From Smittia aterrima (lineage: Eukaryota; Arthropoda; Insecta; Diptera; Chironomidae), in NCBI GenBank assembly GCA_033063855.1, contig CP093830.1:1426854-1490853 (forward strand): 64,000 bases of DNA. The letters run 5' to 3'. Under the pieces are notes generated by a model, which was not told where the DNA came from, did not search any database, and saw only the letters and a list, made by a program, of their open reading frames with translations. Each line of letters opens with the position of its first letter. Within the stretch, counting starts at the first letter, position 1. Of this stretch, positions 46,390 to 58,584 are shown one piece after another. The position numbers were made by a program, and so were the translations under genes.

Positions 46390-47304
46390 ATGGATTTTGT
46401 TCAGAGTTATATCACGAATTGGTCGATAGCTTTGCAGCCGTATAAAGATGTGATCGGACAATCCGCATCTTACCTCGCAATCGCACAAATGATCAGCCCA
46501 GTTTTCATGTTCAACAGTATGAGAAAAGCCAAATCAACCCTTGGGATGCCGTTTATGCCTTTTCTTCTAATTTTTGTTTTGTAAAAATTAACAATTTCAA
46601 CAATCTGATCGTGATTTCATAAGAAATATTTTTCAAAAACTAGGACTGGCCTCGGTATTCCTTTTAGTGTAATGATTGAGGATGATGCAGGTTACAAAGC
46701 GAATCTCGTTGGCTTTGCTTTATCAATCGTTTACACGAGCATCTTCTATCATTACGTTTCACCACAAGAGAAACGCAGCCATCTTTTGCAACTTATTGGA
46801 GCATCTGCTTTCATTGGAATCGCAGTTTTGTACTCAAAGGTTCGTTTTAAAATATTTGGAGAGAAACTTGTATATTCATTTTATATTTAATTAAAGTATG
46901 AAGATCCCGAGAAAGTCAAGACTCGATTTGGACTCTTGTTTACTGGACTCATGTACTGCATGTTCTCAATGCCTGTGCTTGGAATCTACGAAGCTTTAAC
47001 AAAAAAATGCACTCGTCATATGCCGCTTCCGATGATTATTCCCGGCACACTTGTTGGTTTCGCTTGGCTCCTTCACGGCATCATAATCAACAGCGGATTC
47101 ATTATCGTAATGAGCTCGATAAAAAAATCCTTCTCGAATTAGCATCGCTTAATGATTTTCGTCCTTTTGTCTTTCTCTTAGGGTCAGAACTTGGTCATGA
47201 CTGGAATTAATCTCTTTCAACTGACGCTTTTCTTGATATATCCATCTGAGCCCATCGAGGAAGGCAAACCAAAGAAGACGAAGAAGAAGAACAAGAAGGA
47301 ATGA
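46390..47304 (+). CDS. SWEET sugar transporter (slv-like)
   Basis: Four exons: 46390-46580, 46644-46839, 46897-47106 and 47182-47304; 239 aa, typical of animal SWEETs (about 220-230 aa). Two MtN3/saliva triple-helix repeats flank a linker helix. Repeat 1 includes the MxFxSMRKAKSTLGMPFMPFL region, and repeat 2 includes KKCTRHMPLPMIIPGTLVGFAWLLHGIIINSGFII, followed by GQNLVM. The lysine-rich tail (KPKKTKKKNKKE) is cytosolic. SWEETs are bidirectional uniporters for mono- and disaccharides in plasma or Golgi membranes; the single insect member is called slv (saliva) in Drosophila. It sits alone between receptor genes, and no functional link is evident. Confidence 0.93.
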
Positions 47305-49233
47305 TTTGATATTGATTTTTCTTCTTCGAAGCAAAGCTCTCTTGAAGCGGAGAATGAATAAAATATTTCCTTGGAAATGCACTTGGAACCCTTAAGAATT
47401 GTTTCTGAAGAAATCTGTTGAATATTATGATATAATCTATCCAACGAAATTGTTTCTAACGTAGCTGGAGGAGATGTTTATTAAAAAATTCCTTAAGAAG
47501 TATTTTGTATTTCTTGTTTTTAGATTCAATTAAGATTTATCTACGTTGCTAAGTAATTTACATCAGAATTTTCAAATCGACATGAGCAAGATTCATTTTC
47601 TTAATTGACTTGTTAGAGAAAGAAATTTTGACCCGTCTTACGATTAATCTTTCTCAACAGTCGCTTAACCTGATATTTCAATCGAAGTTCTCGCAAAGGT
47701 AAGCGTCTAACAAGATGAATTGAATTTGAGAACCTTGAAACGTCAGATCGTTCAACGCAGCGGATATTTCTCAATGCCATTAAAAAGGTTTTCAGCTTTT
47801 TGTTAGTCTCAACAGGAATTGGTGCCCTTATCCATCCAGCGACTTTCTGGCTATTGTTTCAAACCCTTGAATGTAATCGGTCCCAAAACGAAAGTCTAAC
47901 CACTCGAAAGTAGAGAAATTGCGAAATGAAAAAAGCGACGAGAGAGAACTTTATGTGGTTTTTCCTTTTTTCCGGTGAAACTAAAAATGTTTAATCAAGT
48001 AACACATGAATTTATATCGAGCAATCTCTTTTTCTCCCTCCTCACCAAAACTTTCCTTTGCTCTCTCGTTGCGGTGTTTTTAAATATCCAACTTTTGTGG
48101 TTTGGCTTACGGGTCTATGTTTTATGATTGTCAAGAATTTACGTTTCGGAGTGAAAAATGTTCTGAAGTGAAATACGAATTAATAAATTCCGACAAGGAG
48201 CATGAGCCATAATTTCAAAACGTGGTTAGCTTGATAGTCGATCAGAGAGGGGAATGGAAAGTCTTGGGTCGGGTCGAGAGCTATTTATGTTTTTGGGATG
48301 AACGTCGTAGGTGTTGTTTCTCAATCTTGCAACCTCTCGCCATTAATTTAATTAGCATTTGAGATTAAACGGCTCGACATGATTTTAACAAGACGACCCT
48401 TAAAGGCGAGGAAAGAAATGCAGTGTCAGGATCTTGCTGAGCAAACGTTAAATATTTTCTCGGATAAGAAATCTCGCTTGTTATGTCAATCATCATCTAC
48501 CGGCGATAATTCTGGCATCGCTTGCAATGAAATGCGACGAAACATGTGTCGTCGAGTTTGAATATGCCGGAGGAAGGAAAAATAAATCACAGCGGGTGGC
48601 TTGGCTTCTATGTCGCCGCCCTTACTCTTCTCATGCTGTCAAAAAGCGGATTTGAAATATTTTCCCGCCGCCTCATGAGCTGAAGAATTCGAAAAATCCT
48701 TTTCGCTTTATTAAAGCATATTCCACATCTCGTCCTGTCGCAGATTTCAAAGTGACATAGAAGGATTCATTTTATTTGTCGTCGTGGAAGAAATGAAAAT
48801 TCTCCCAAAGCGTCAACTTGCACAAAAAATATGAATTGGCGTTCAAATATGCATGCGCTTATTCGAAAACACACATTTTTCATGTATGTCCGACTTTTAA
48901 TGATGATAAATGGCTTGAATGTACCTTGCTCGAACGATGAAGATTACAATGTTTCTCGGCTTTTTTTTTTGTGCTCAGTCGATGTTCGATGATAATTTAT
49001 CGCCAATAAATCAAGAGCATGGATAGTTTTGTTCCTTTCGTCGTCTTCTGTAGTCGAGAGAAAGTTACAACGTCGCTCAATGTTTTCGAACGAGTCAAGC
49101 TGAAGGCCACACGAACCTTTTTGGTCGAGAATTTCCCCCATTTTATCGATGTTTACTGTCATGTCTTGAAATTGGAAACCGCTTGTAAAGCTTTTCTGAT
49201 CCGCAGTTGATTTTGAGTCGTCAAGTCGCGAAG
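47305..49233. other. Intergenic region between SWEET and the receptor cluster
   Basis: No exon recognised. Short frames at 48379-48561 and 48944-49255 have no domain and are taken as chance. Confidence 0.5.
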
Positions 49234-50611
49234 ATGCTTTCGATAAAAGCTTCAAATTTCCACGACGTTATAAAACCAATACACTTCTGTTCACAGATAA
49301 TCGGATTGACATCGTTCTCAATTAAAAAGGATGCTCGTCAACAATATCATGGATCTGTGACGCTTTACAATATTGTTTGTCTAATTATTTCAACCGCGTG
49401 GAATATTTTCACGTTCAGTCGTCTTATTTCCTTCAATTCAGTTTGGATCTTGAATCGCGAGTTCATGTCGCAGTTCTTTGAGTCCTGCTTAGTCACTGTA
49501 ATTTCATTCAACATCGTTATCACGTTTACGATAGTTTGGTGGTTGTTTTTCATCAAAGAAAAGTTAGTTACTGTGATTCGATCAATTGAAGAAGTCGATG
49601 AAGTTTTGAGTGAATTAAAAGTTCCATTAAATCACTGCAAACATAAAAGATTTCTCGTGTTTTATTTGATCGCCTTAAAAATTATGACAATTCTTGGAGT
49701 CGCTTCAACTTATTTGATGTCGATTATAACGAATTTCTACAAATTAACCTTTATCATGTCAATTGCTGACTTCATATCGAACGAATATTCTTCAATTTTC
49801 TGTTCGCAAGCGATTTTCTTCCTTTGGGCACTGAGATTAAGATACCAACATTTAAACCATTATTTGATGAAAGTTTATGCAAGGAAAGTTTTGAACGAAG
49901 GTAAATTCCCGAGCGAAGGTCTTGAAGACTTCAAAACTGTTGCTTGGTTACACGACCGACTTGTTGATATCTCAGAAACCCTCAGCTTTTGTTATGGAGT
50001 GGCAGTAAGTCTTACGATATTTGATCTTTATTTGAACTGAATTCCTCTCGCTTCCCAGGTGATGCTTGTCGTGGGCGCTTGCTTCGCGTTCATGATTCTC
50101 TCAGTTTACACAGCATTTTTATTTCTTATTCCATCAAACAATGAGAAAATAAGTTTGGTCGTGTCACTAACCACATTTCTAAACTCATTTCTGTTGATAT
50201 TGTTTGTTTTTGGAACGTCAGCGATGGGACAACTCTTAAAGAGTGAAGTAAAATCTTTTATTTCCCTTGAAATTGAACGCTCTAAAAGTCAGCTTTTTCA
50301 GGGAAAGAAATCTGCTACGATTATTCACAAAATATTGAATCACGAAGACGATGATGATAAAGCTCGAAAGCTTATGAGCTTTTCTCAGCAATTGCTTCAT
50401 CGAGTTCCAAACTTTACGTGCGGATTGTTTTCCTTCGACTCGAAACTTGCATTCTCCGTAAGAAACTAATAAAAATTACTCTGCACAACTGAACTAATTC
50501 TATTTTCAGATGATCAGCACGGCATCAATCTATTTAATCTTCCTAATTCAATACGAAGGCCTTATGAAATATGATGCGGCCGAATGCGGCAACTCAACGA
50601 ATTTCGATTAA
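49234..50611 (+). CDS. Odorant receptor (7TM_6), tandem cluster member 1
   Basis: Exons: 49234-50004, 50059-50247, 50302-50457 and 50510-50611; 405 aa. All introns are phase 0. It starts MLSIKASNFHDVIKPIHFCSQ, and the conserved IKPIH..SQ.IGL.SFSI motif is shared with the next gene. About seven membrane segments are visible. The OR C-terminal block reads MSFSQQLLHRVPNFTCGLFSFDSKLAFS|MISTASIYLIFLIQYE. Intron 2 (50248-50301) is 54 bp, divisible by three and free of stops, so its retention would add 18 residues. Exon 3 is 87% identical in DNA to exon 3 of the next gene, far more than exon 1. The ligand is unknown. Confidence 0.92.
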
Positions 50612-50769
50612 ATTACGATGAAATCCTCTGTCTAAATAAATTCTGTTGTCAAAGTAAACTTCAATTTTATTGATTGGTTCTTTATTTCCATGACAAATAA
50701 TCATTCGCAATGAAGCAGTCAACATTTTGCATTTCCATTAGAAAAGTTTGATATTTGTTACGTTCTCAA

Positions 50770-52141
50770 ATGGAATTTCCAAAAGCTTTGACAATTTTTG
50801 ATGAAATCAAGCCAATTCATTTATATTCACAGTTAATCGGCTTATCATCGTTCTCAATTAAGAGGAATAATAATCAACATTACAGCTTTGTTTCGTTTTG
50901 CAATGTTCTCTTTGCTGTTATTGTGCTTTGTTGGAATATTTTCGGTCTTCTAAATGTTTTGATCTTTAAAATAGTTTTTAACTTCAATCCAGACCTTTTT
51001 ACAAGATTCTTTGAAAACAGCGTAACAGCTCTCATAAGTCTAGACATCGGCTTAATAATTTTTGTCAATGCTTGGATGTTTATTATTCGTAACAGAATAG
51101 TTAAAATGCTACTTGAAATTGAGATTGTAGATAAAGTGTTGTCGGAGTTAAAATTTCCAATCAACCACTCGAAGCATCAAAGGATAGCTTTAGTTTACAT
51201 CATTTCATCTCAGTTAGTTAATACTTGTGGTCAAGTTGTCGGACACATAAGCTCGATGTTCAGTGATGTTATTCAGTCAAATAAATTAGTATTTTTTGCG
51301 GAACTTATTGGCACAAACTATTTCCTGGTTTTCTGCTCGCATTGCATTTTTCTTGTAATTGCAATAATTGCACGATATCGTCAAATCAACAAAATATTGA
51401 GAAAGAATTATGAAGAACATCTTAAATCTAATTGCAAAGACTCGATGACAGAAGGAAACTACGAAAGGCTTGCAGATTTGCACGATAAACTGGTTGACGT
51501 AACAAGTAGCCTAAGCTTTAGCCACGGAGTTCCAGTGAGTTTCATTTCATTATAAACAATCTGTTTCTATCATTCAATTTTAATTCGCAGATGATGCTTT
51601 TCACGGGGACCAGCTTCGCCTTTATTATATTCTCGATGTATCTCACTTTCATGTTTGCAGAAAAAGAAAACAAAGGCATTAGCATCATCGCTTCAACGAC
51701 ATCGTTCTTCTCGACTTCCCTCTTGTTGGTTCATATTTTTGGAACGTTTGCTGTGTCGCAGCTGTTGAAGACCGAGGTAATGGAGTCCAAATGAATGATC
51801 TTCAGTTATTAGATTTCTCGCTTCCAGGCAAAAAAATCTGCTTCGATTATTCACAAAATTTTAAATTACGAAGACGATGAAACAAACACGAGAAAGCTTA
51901 TGAGCTTTTCTCAGCAATTGCTGCATCGAATCCCAAACTTTTCGTGCGGATTGTTTTCCTTCGATTCGAAACTTGCATTCTCGGTAAGAAACAACAACAA
52001 ATAACAATGTTATCATGCATGACTTGACTCTTCTATTTGCAGATGATCAGTGCAACTTCAATTTACTTAATTATTCTAATTCAGTTCGAGATGGCAATTA
52101 AGTTTGATGTTGGGAACTGTGTGAATCAAACTAACATTTAA
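50770..52141 (+). CDS. Odorant receptor (7TM_6), tandem cluster member 2
   Basis: Exons: 50770-51534, 51591-51776, 51828-51983 and 52043-52141; 401 aa. It is only 158 bp downstream of its paralog and has the identical four-exon, phase-0 plan. It starts MEFPKALTIFDEIKPIHLYSQ; an upstream in-frame TTG is not needed. The C-terminal block LMSFSQQLLHRIPNFSCGLFSFDSKLAFS and the last exon MISATSIYLIILIQFE are diagnostic for insect ORs. Its intron 2 contains in-frame stops, unlike that of its neighbour, confirming that this segment is an intron in the family. It probably acts as the odour-specific subunit with Orco; the ligand cannot be inferred. Confidence 0.92.
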
Positions 52142-52963
52142 CTCTCAATGTCTCATTAAATCTACTTTTAGATTTGCTTTGATGTTATTAATTTAATTAA
52201 ATGATCCTAATTGATCTCTCAAGCATAACAAATTGTGACTTTTAGTTGTCAACCTCATCAAAAAATTACTTAAATAAATTTCGGTCACTCGAGCGGTTTT
52301 CTTTGAAGATATTATTTATACTCTTGACTCAAGAGTCTTGAGATAAATTAAGAAAATGTTCTTGATTGACAATTCATTTGAATTTGGTCGTCATCGCAAC
52401 ACAAGCGAATGTTCAGACGACACTTATTTCCGGTCACTGTGTTTTTGTAATATTTTTCACTTTATTTCATTGACATCCTGAAACGTTTAAGATATTCTTC
52501 TTGTTTCGACTAAGGTTGTTCATTGAACCTGACGATTTGTTCTGATATTTTCTTCACTCGAAGTAGTTTTAAAGCTTCGCAAATTAATTTACGAACTTCA
52601 ATGAAACTTTGTTTGGAAAAAGTTATAGAAGTTGGGAGAGAAAAACAATTTTCTGAATGTGAATTGCCACGAAGCTTTCTGCTATTACTTCACAATAATT
52701 ATTTCCATTAAATTGGCACAGTTGCAAATTTAAGCTCGCAATATTTTCCACCATTTAAATTCAATTCGAAACCTCTTTCAAAAAGGGATCTCCTGTTAGC
52801 AACAAATTGTCAAAAAAGTAATTTTGTAAATTCAATGCAAACATTGAAATGAAATAAAATATTAAAAAGTTTGAAATTCGATATTTTTTTTGGGTTTCAT
52901 GTATTAACAAACTTGGGACTTCAGTCTATTCAAACACGTCACTGAGGAAACTTCTGAGTAACG
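52142..52963. other. Spacer within the receptor cluster
   Basis: 822 bp without a supported exon. It should contain the promoter of the third tandem receptor; no core motif was recognised. Confidence 0.45.
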
Positions 52964-54343
52964 ATGGATTCTTTAAAAGCGATTGACGTTTACGATGTTG
53001 CCAAGCCACTTCACGTTTACTCGCAACTTCTTGGAGTGACTGCATTCACGTTGACGCGAGTTGAAGGAACTTTCATTGCTTCCTATTCTCTGGTTAATTT
53101 CTTGTTCATTGTGTTTTCGACCTTCTGGAGTTTCAGCTTTGCTTACTGTTTTCTGTTTGAAACGAAGGAAACTTTGTGGACAATCGAGGAAACTTCTCTA
53201 TCAGATCTCTTTGAGAAAAGTATCGGTTTTACTTTAATTAGTTTCTCAATCTGTTCAGTGACAACAAACTGGTGGCTGTTATGTGCAAAGAAACATTTCG
53301 CAGTGATCTTTAACTTGCTGTTCAAGATTGACAAAGAACTCGCTCGATTGGAAGTACCAGTGAACTTTAAGAAGCAAAAAATGCTTTTAATCGTGTTCTT
53401 GTTGCTGATGAATGGATTGATAGCGTTTGGTCTTCTTTTAATTAAGTTGATCGGAAAAACTAACAAACTCTATCAAGTTGATTGGTTTTTAACCGTAACA
53501 ATCGGAGTTTCTTTGCAATTGACATTCTTATGCATAGCTCAGTTTATGCTGTTGATGCTGGCTGTCAAGCTTCGATATGAGAAAATAAATTTTGTCATGG
53601 AAAATGATTTTTTGATGAAAGAAGACAGAAAGGTTGAGGACGAGTTAATTAAGCTTGCTCATCTGCATGAATCCCTTGTTGAAGTAAGCGAAGAAGTTAA
53701 CCGTTGCTATGGATTTCCAGTGAGTTGTCAAATCTTTTTAATAGAACCTTGATTTTACATCTCCTTTATCAGATAATGCTGACGATGGGAAATCTTCTCG
53801 CATATCTGACTTTGTGTATGTTCAGTTTAACAAGATTATGGCATTTTTACGGCTCGTCTACGATGTTTTTATGTGCTAACACAGTTTTGTGGACTTCGTT
53901 CTACTCTCTAATGATGTATCTCATTACTCATCTGGGTCATACCTCAAGGAACGAGGTTTGACTACAATTAAAGTTGCCCACGTTTTTGTAAGACAATAAC
54001 TTTTTTCAGGGAATGATGACAGCCAAGCTTCTTCACAGGATCTCCAACGAGAATAGAAGTGAAGCAATTGATTTGAACGTAATGGTGTTTTCCCAACAGC
54101 TGATGCATCGAATTCCGGTTTTTTCTTGTGGATTATTTACATTCGACTTGACTTTAGCTTTCAAGGTTTGACTTTTTGATTAAATATTCGTCAAGAAATA
54201 AAATATCATTTCACTTTTAGATTATTAGCGCAATGGCAATTTATTTAATCATTCTCATCCAGTTTGAAGAGTCTGGGAAATTTGATATACCGAGAAAAAG
54301 CAACCAAACAATGAAGAACGGCAATGTTGGTTTTAGCATTTAA
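52964..54343 (+). CDS. Odorant receptor (7TM_6), tandem cluster member 3
   Basis: Exons: 52964-53719, 53773-53955, 54010-54165 and 54221-54343; 405 aa, with the same four-exon phase-0 plan as the two upstream genes. It starts MDSLKAIDVYDVAKPLHVYSQLLGVTAF, aligning with IKPIH..SQLIGL in its neighbours. The C-terminal block is VFSQQLMHRIPVFSCGLFTFDLTLAFK|IISAMAIYLIILIQFEES. Exon 3 has the same 156-nt length as in the other two genes but is clearly diverged, so it has not taken part in the homogenisation of the first two. It has a Lys/Asn-rich tail after TM7. Confidence 0.92.
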
Positions 54344-54826
54344 AAGGCAAATAAAACAAAATTGAAATGAAATTTGGTCTCAACCTTCTGTGAAAAAAGG
54401 TTCAGTTTCACATGAAATGTCAGATAGTCAGGATGAAATGCCTTGAAGGTTCGGACTTTTATTATGTCGCGCAACCTCTGAACAATTTTCCCTCAGCTAA
54501 TTGGTCTCGCACGGTTTTTTGTTATGAAGAAAAGCGAATTGCTCTAGACGAAAGTAAATTGGTTTAATGTTTTGCTTGTACACTCAGTTTTCTGATTACA
54601 TTAAATTGTAGATGATGATCACAACACAAATTTACTGAATCAATCCGAGATGACAGATCCCAAAGGAAAATCAATTTTATCGAAAAAAAAAATCATTTAC
54701 TTGGAAAATTTATTCAGGCGGCAAATATTTTGAGGTTTACATTTATTTTTTTGTTTCGGAAATAAAAGTTCGTCAGAAAACATGAGAGCGACATTTTTGA
54801 CAGTCAAACAGAGTTTTTTTTAATCA
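54344..54826. other. Convergent spacer between receptor genes
   Basis: About 480 bp between the 3' ends of two convergently transcribed receptors. No coding content was seen; AT-rich with A-runs. Confidence 0.45.
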
Positions 54827-56183
54827 TTATCCGACATTTCTCTTCGGAAGCGTTGATTCAAATTGAATTAAAATCACCAGATACATTGCACTCGCGCTGA
54901 TAAGCTAAAAAAATAAGGGAAATCAGTAAAAAAAACTGTGACAGAGTTTTTTTTCTTTCATTTTACTTTAAAGCAGAGTGACCAATCATAGTTGAAAAGT
55001 CCACACGAGAAATCCATCCGACTCGACAAGACTTGTTGGCAAAAGTTTATCAACTGACAGAAGAAAAAAAAAACGGTAAATGGAGCAGTTAAAAGACCAA
55101 GCTTACATACCCGCCTATTCAGTTTTTCATCCGATGATGCATTGATGATTTTGTAAATCAGGCTCATCGTTCGCTTTCCTTCGCCAGAGGCAGCTGTGGT
55201 GGATCGAATGATGATTAAAATCAGTATGACGTTGTAAAGGTTCAGCTTGAAATAGGCAGCGGTGTACAAGAAGACCTCTCGTGGATCTGCAATGTAATGT
55301 CTCGTCACTACGAGGCCAAATAGGAAAATATTGAAAATGCAGAAAACGCAGCCGAAAAAAAGCATCAAGAATGAGGAGTAAACAAAATTGATCAAGCCTA
55401 TAACGTCGACTGTTGCTTGATGTATTGTGGCCAGTAACTGAATGTCCTTAGAGTTAATTTCTTTGTTTCTGAAATGGAATCAGATTTAAATTTTGAAAGA
55501 AATCTAATTATAATCTCACAATAAGCATTCATTGATTTTCATAAATCGTTGTTTGACTGCGATTGTCATTGCTATGAAGTTTAAGACGAAAATTGAGTAG
55601 CTTAAAATATTCCAGGCGAAGAAAATTGCAAAGAATTCCGATTTGGATGATAATTGATAAAAGACTTGAGTAACGTAAAATTGAGCGATGAGAACGATGT
55701 CAATTATGATTATACCAAACAGAGCAAAACACAAAACTCGTCGTTGGTGTTTGTAGTTGAAGCGAAAGTTAAACTCTAGAAGCTGAGGAATAATTAAATA
55801 AATAAAATTTCAAGTTGAGTTCAAATATTTTTCTTTCTTACCATTTCGTCAATCTCACAAATCGCTTTAATCAAAATTGATTTCTTATTGCGAGTTATAA
55901 TCGATGCAATCGATGCAGAGACGGTAACGACATAGTTGGTGTCTAAGATAATTGGCATGCTCTTGGCGACTATATCAGACTTGTGCAATGGAAAATGTTG
56001 GCTTGCTTCCCACAAATGAAAGCTTAAGAGGAAATTAGCCACTAGAAACCAAATTCGAAACAAGATGTCTACGCGGTTTGTGTCAACCGAGAAATCAATT
56101 CGATTGATTGAGAACGACGAGAATCCCATCAACTTCGAGGCAAAACTTAGCGGAGCGAGAACGTCTAGAATATTTTCCACCAT
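54827..56183 (-). CDS. Odorant receptor (7TM_6), opposite-strand cluster member
   Basis: Exons: 55842-56183, 55520-55782, 55111-55468, 54967-55053 and 54827-54904; 375 aa. It starts MVENILDVLAPLSFASKLMGFSSFSI. The C-terminal OR motif is FCQQVLSSRMDFSCGLFNYDWSLCFK|LISASAMYLVILIQFE. Its intron positions differ from those of the tandem trio: an intron follows the CEIDEM loop, another follows TM4-5, and the trio's intron before the third loop is absent. It therefore belongs to a different OR subfamily. The FNYDWSLCFK core is the canonical TM7 entry motif, implicated in Orco pairing. It is convergent with the preceding receptor; the 5' side borders 2.4 kb without genes. Confidence 0.9.
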
Positions 56184-58584
56184 CGCAATGGAAATTTGCT
56201 ACGAAGGTCGCAACTCGCAAACTCGGTTTGAACTGTTCGATTCGAACCTTTCGTCAACTTCAGAAAAAGAGAATTTTCGCAATTAGGAAAATTAAATTCC
56301 GATAACTCGATATTCTCGTCGCGCTTAAACTGCGATATTTGATTAATTGCCAAACGACTCGCCTAATTCGAAATGTTCCGATTAAATTTTCTTTTTCGCC
56401 GTAAATCTTCGTTAGACTGCAAAACCTTCTCGTCAAAACAAAAACGAATTTTATTTCTTAACGAAATTGCCTGCCATCAGAGAAGTTAAAGAATTTTTTA
56501 TCACATTCTAAAATCACATCGTTTATCATCATTAATGGTTCCCTTTATCGATTTACCGCCCTCGCAGTTGTGTTATCGCTCCAGGAAAATTATTGACAAA
56601 ATTTTAATTTTCTCTGGAGCGAGAATTGATTGCTTGACTTTCATGCTCACGATAAAGAAAAGCAATCTCTGAGTGTCGAATCATAAATCTTTAATTTTTC
56701 TATGAACGTTTAACGAATGAAAAATTTGTGTGATGACAAGAAATTTTTCCTTTGACCGCTGTTTAATTTTCTATGATAATTCCACGTTTAATCTTGCGCC
56801 CGTCTCCTTGCTATCATTGCGCTTGAGATAGGTTGAGGAATTATGAAAAAAAAAACAATTTGTTTGATGATGAAAGTTATGGAGCAATTACGTGAGAGGG
56901 CGACAGAACACCCGAAGTACCGGAAGAAAGAAGAAAAATCCATTACATTCACATCATGGCGTGCGATAAGATCCTTCAGAAATTCAAATAAAAATTACAA
57001 TAAAGTAAAACTTTCCCGCTGATAAGGATTATTTTCCTTTATTAAATTAAATGGTTTCATTTTTTCCAGCTAATTTTCTCTATTATCCTCCCGTTTTCGT
57101 AATTTAAACGCTCTTCTCGCTGCTTTGAAGATGGAAAGGAGTGGGAGAGCTTTCTCGACCCTTTATTAGAAATTATGAGTACTCGTTACACTTGAATTTC
57201 ATTTTGAACTGCAAAAAACTTTTACTTCAACAAGAACTTCACTTAATAAAAAAAGCTAAGCTCAGTTTGATTGTTATCCGATTTCGACAAAGTTTTGACG
57301 AACTCTCTTTAATTCGAATGACTCTTGAAGTAAAGTTTCAAGATTCATCCATAAATCTGATGAAAACTTCGATGATCCATCAGCAAAATAACCTTCAAGT
57401 TTAATCCGGTTATCTCTTTGTTTTTAAAAGAAAGAACATCACAAAGAGATCAACTCCCTTGCCACAAAGCAAGCTGCGACACAGGAGCATAAAACTAAGC
57501 TTTATTTACCTGTAGCAGTTCACTCAAGAAAGGTTTTTAAGATCAATAAACAATAAATTCTTCCCTTAACCACTCCCAACTTCTCCACCCACTTTTCCAT
57601 CGAATTATGTACATGAAATTTCTTTATTGAAAGCGTTCCCTTGTGAATCATAAAACTGTTCTTTGGATTTACAAATTCCTTTGGAGCACAACAAAGGCGA
57701 AAGGGGTAACACGATTGCAGAAATAAATCAACGTATCTCTCCATGTTGTATTCAGAGAAATTTCCGTCTGGCGAGTCTTCAAAGGGTTCACGAGAAAGAG
57801 AGAGCGGAGCTTCAAGAGTTTTCTATTAGGACAGAGAAGCAATTAAAATAAATTTGAACCGTTTATCCCTTACTTAAGCTCGAATAAAGAGGAAGATAGA
57901 GTTGAATTGCTTGACATTTTGATATTTTTGCCAAGAGCATAGATTCGTATCATGTTCCCATTCAATTTTATGACTCCATTTAGGAGAATCAACTTATTGA
58001 CGATTCAAAACTTATCAATAGTTACAGGATTTTGGTGAAAAACTTACATTTTAAAAAGATTCTTTAACAGAGTAGACGACGATAAAGTTTATTAAACATG
58101 CAGAAGCGAGATAAAAGGCTTTGCAACAACTTCAATCTCATTTCCCTTCTTTCATATGCATAACTAGCAAAACGCAATAGAAACTGACACGAGTATAAAA
58201 ACATCATTGAACAAACAGCTTCGTTCGTAAGAACAAACAAAATTAATGAAAATTAAATTTGCCGGTTCGTAGAAGACTTTCTCGTATTATTTCCGAATAA
58301 ATAACTTCTCTCATGTTGATATTGTTGTTTGAGCATTCGCTTGGATAGAAGTTTTCCATTTTCATCCTTTTTGCCGTTTGTGAGTTTTTCCACTCGCTTC
58401 TCGAGAGCACCGTCGAAAGTTCGTGTAGTCGAGAAAGCTTATTAATCGCTTTCTTTGAACGATTTTTAAATGCTTTTGCTCTTAAAAACTAATTAAAGTT
58501 ATTTTCTTCGCTTTCGTGCTTTGCTAAGGGGCTCTCTCTTTTTCTTGAATAAGACACAAGTTATTTTCAAAAAAAGTATTCAAA
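56184..58584. other. Gene-free 2.4 kb within the receptor cluster
   Basis: No exon recognised on either strand. It lies between the divergent start codons of two receptors and so should contain both promoters. Short frames (under 90 codons) have no receptor-like hydrophobic pattern. Confidence 0.5.
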
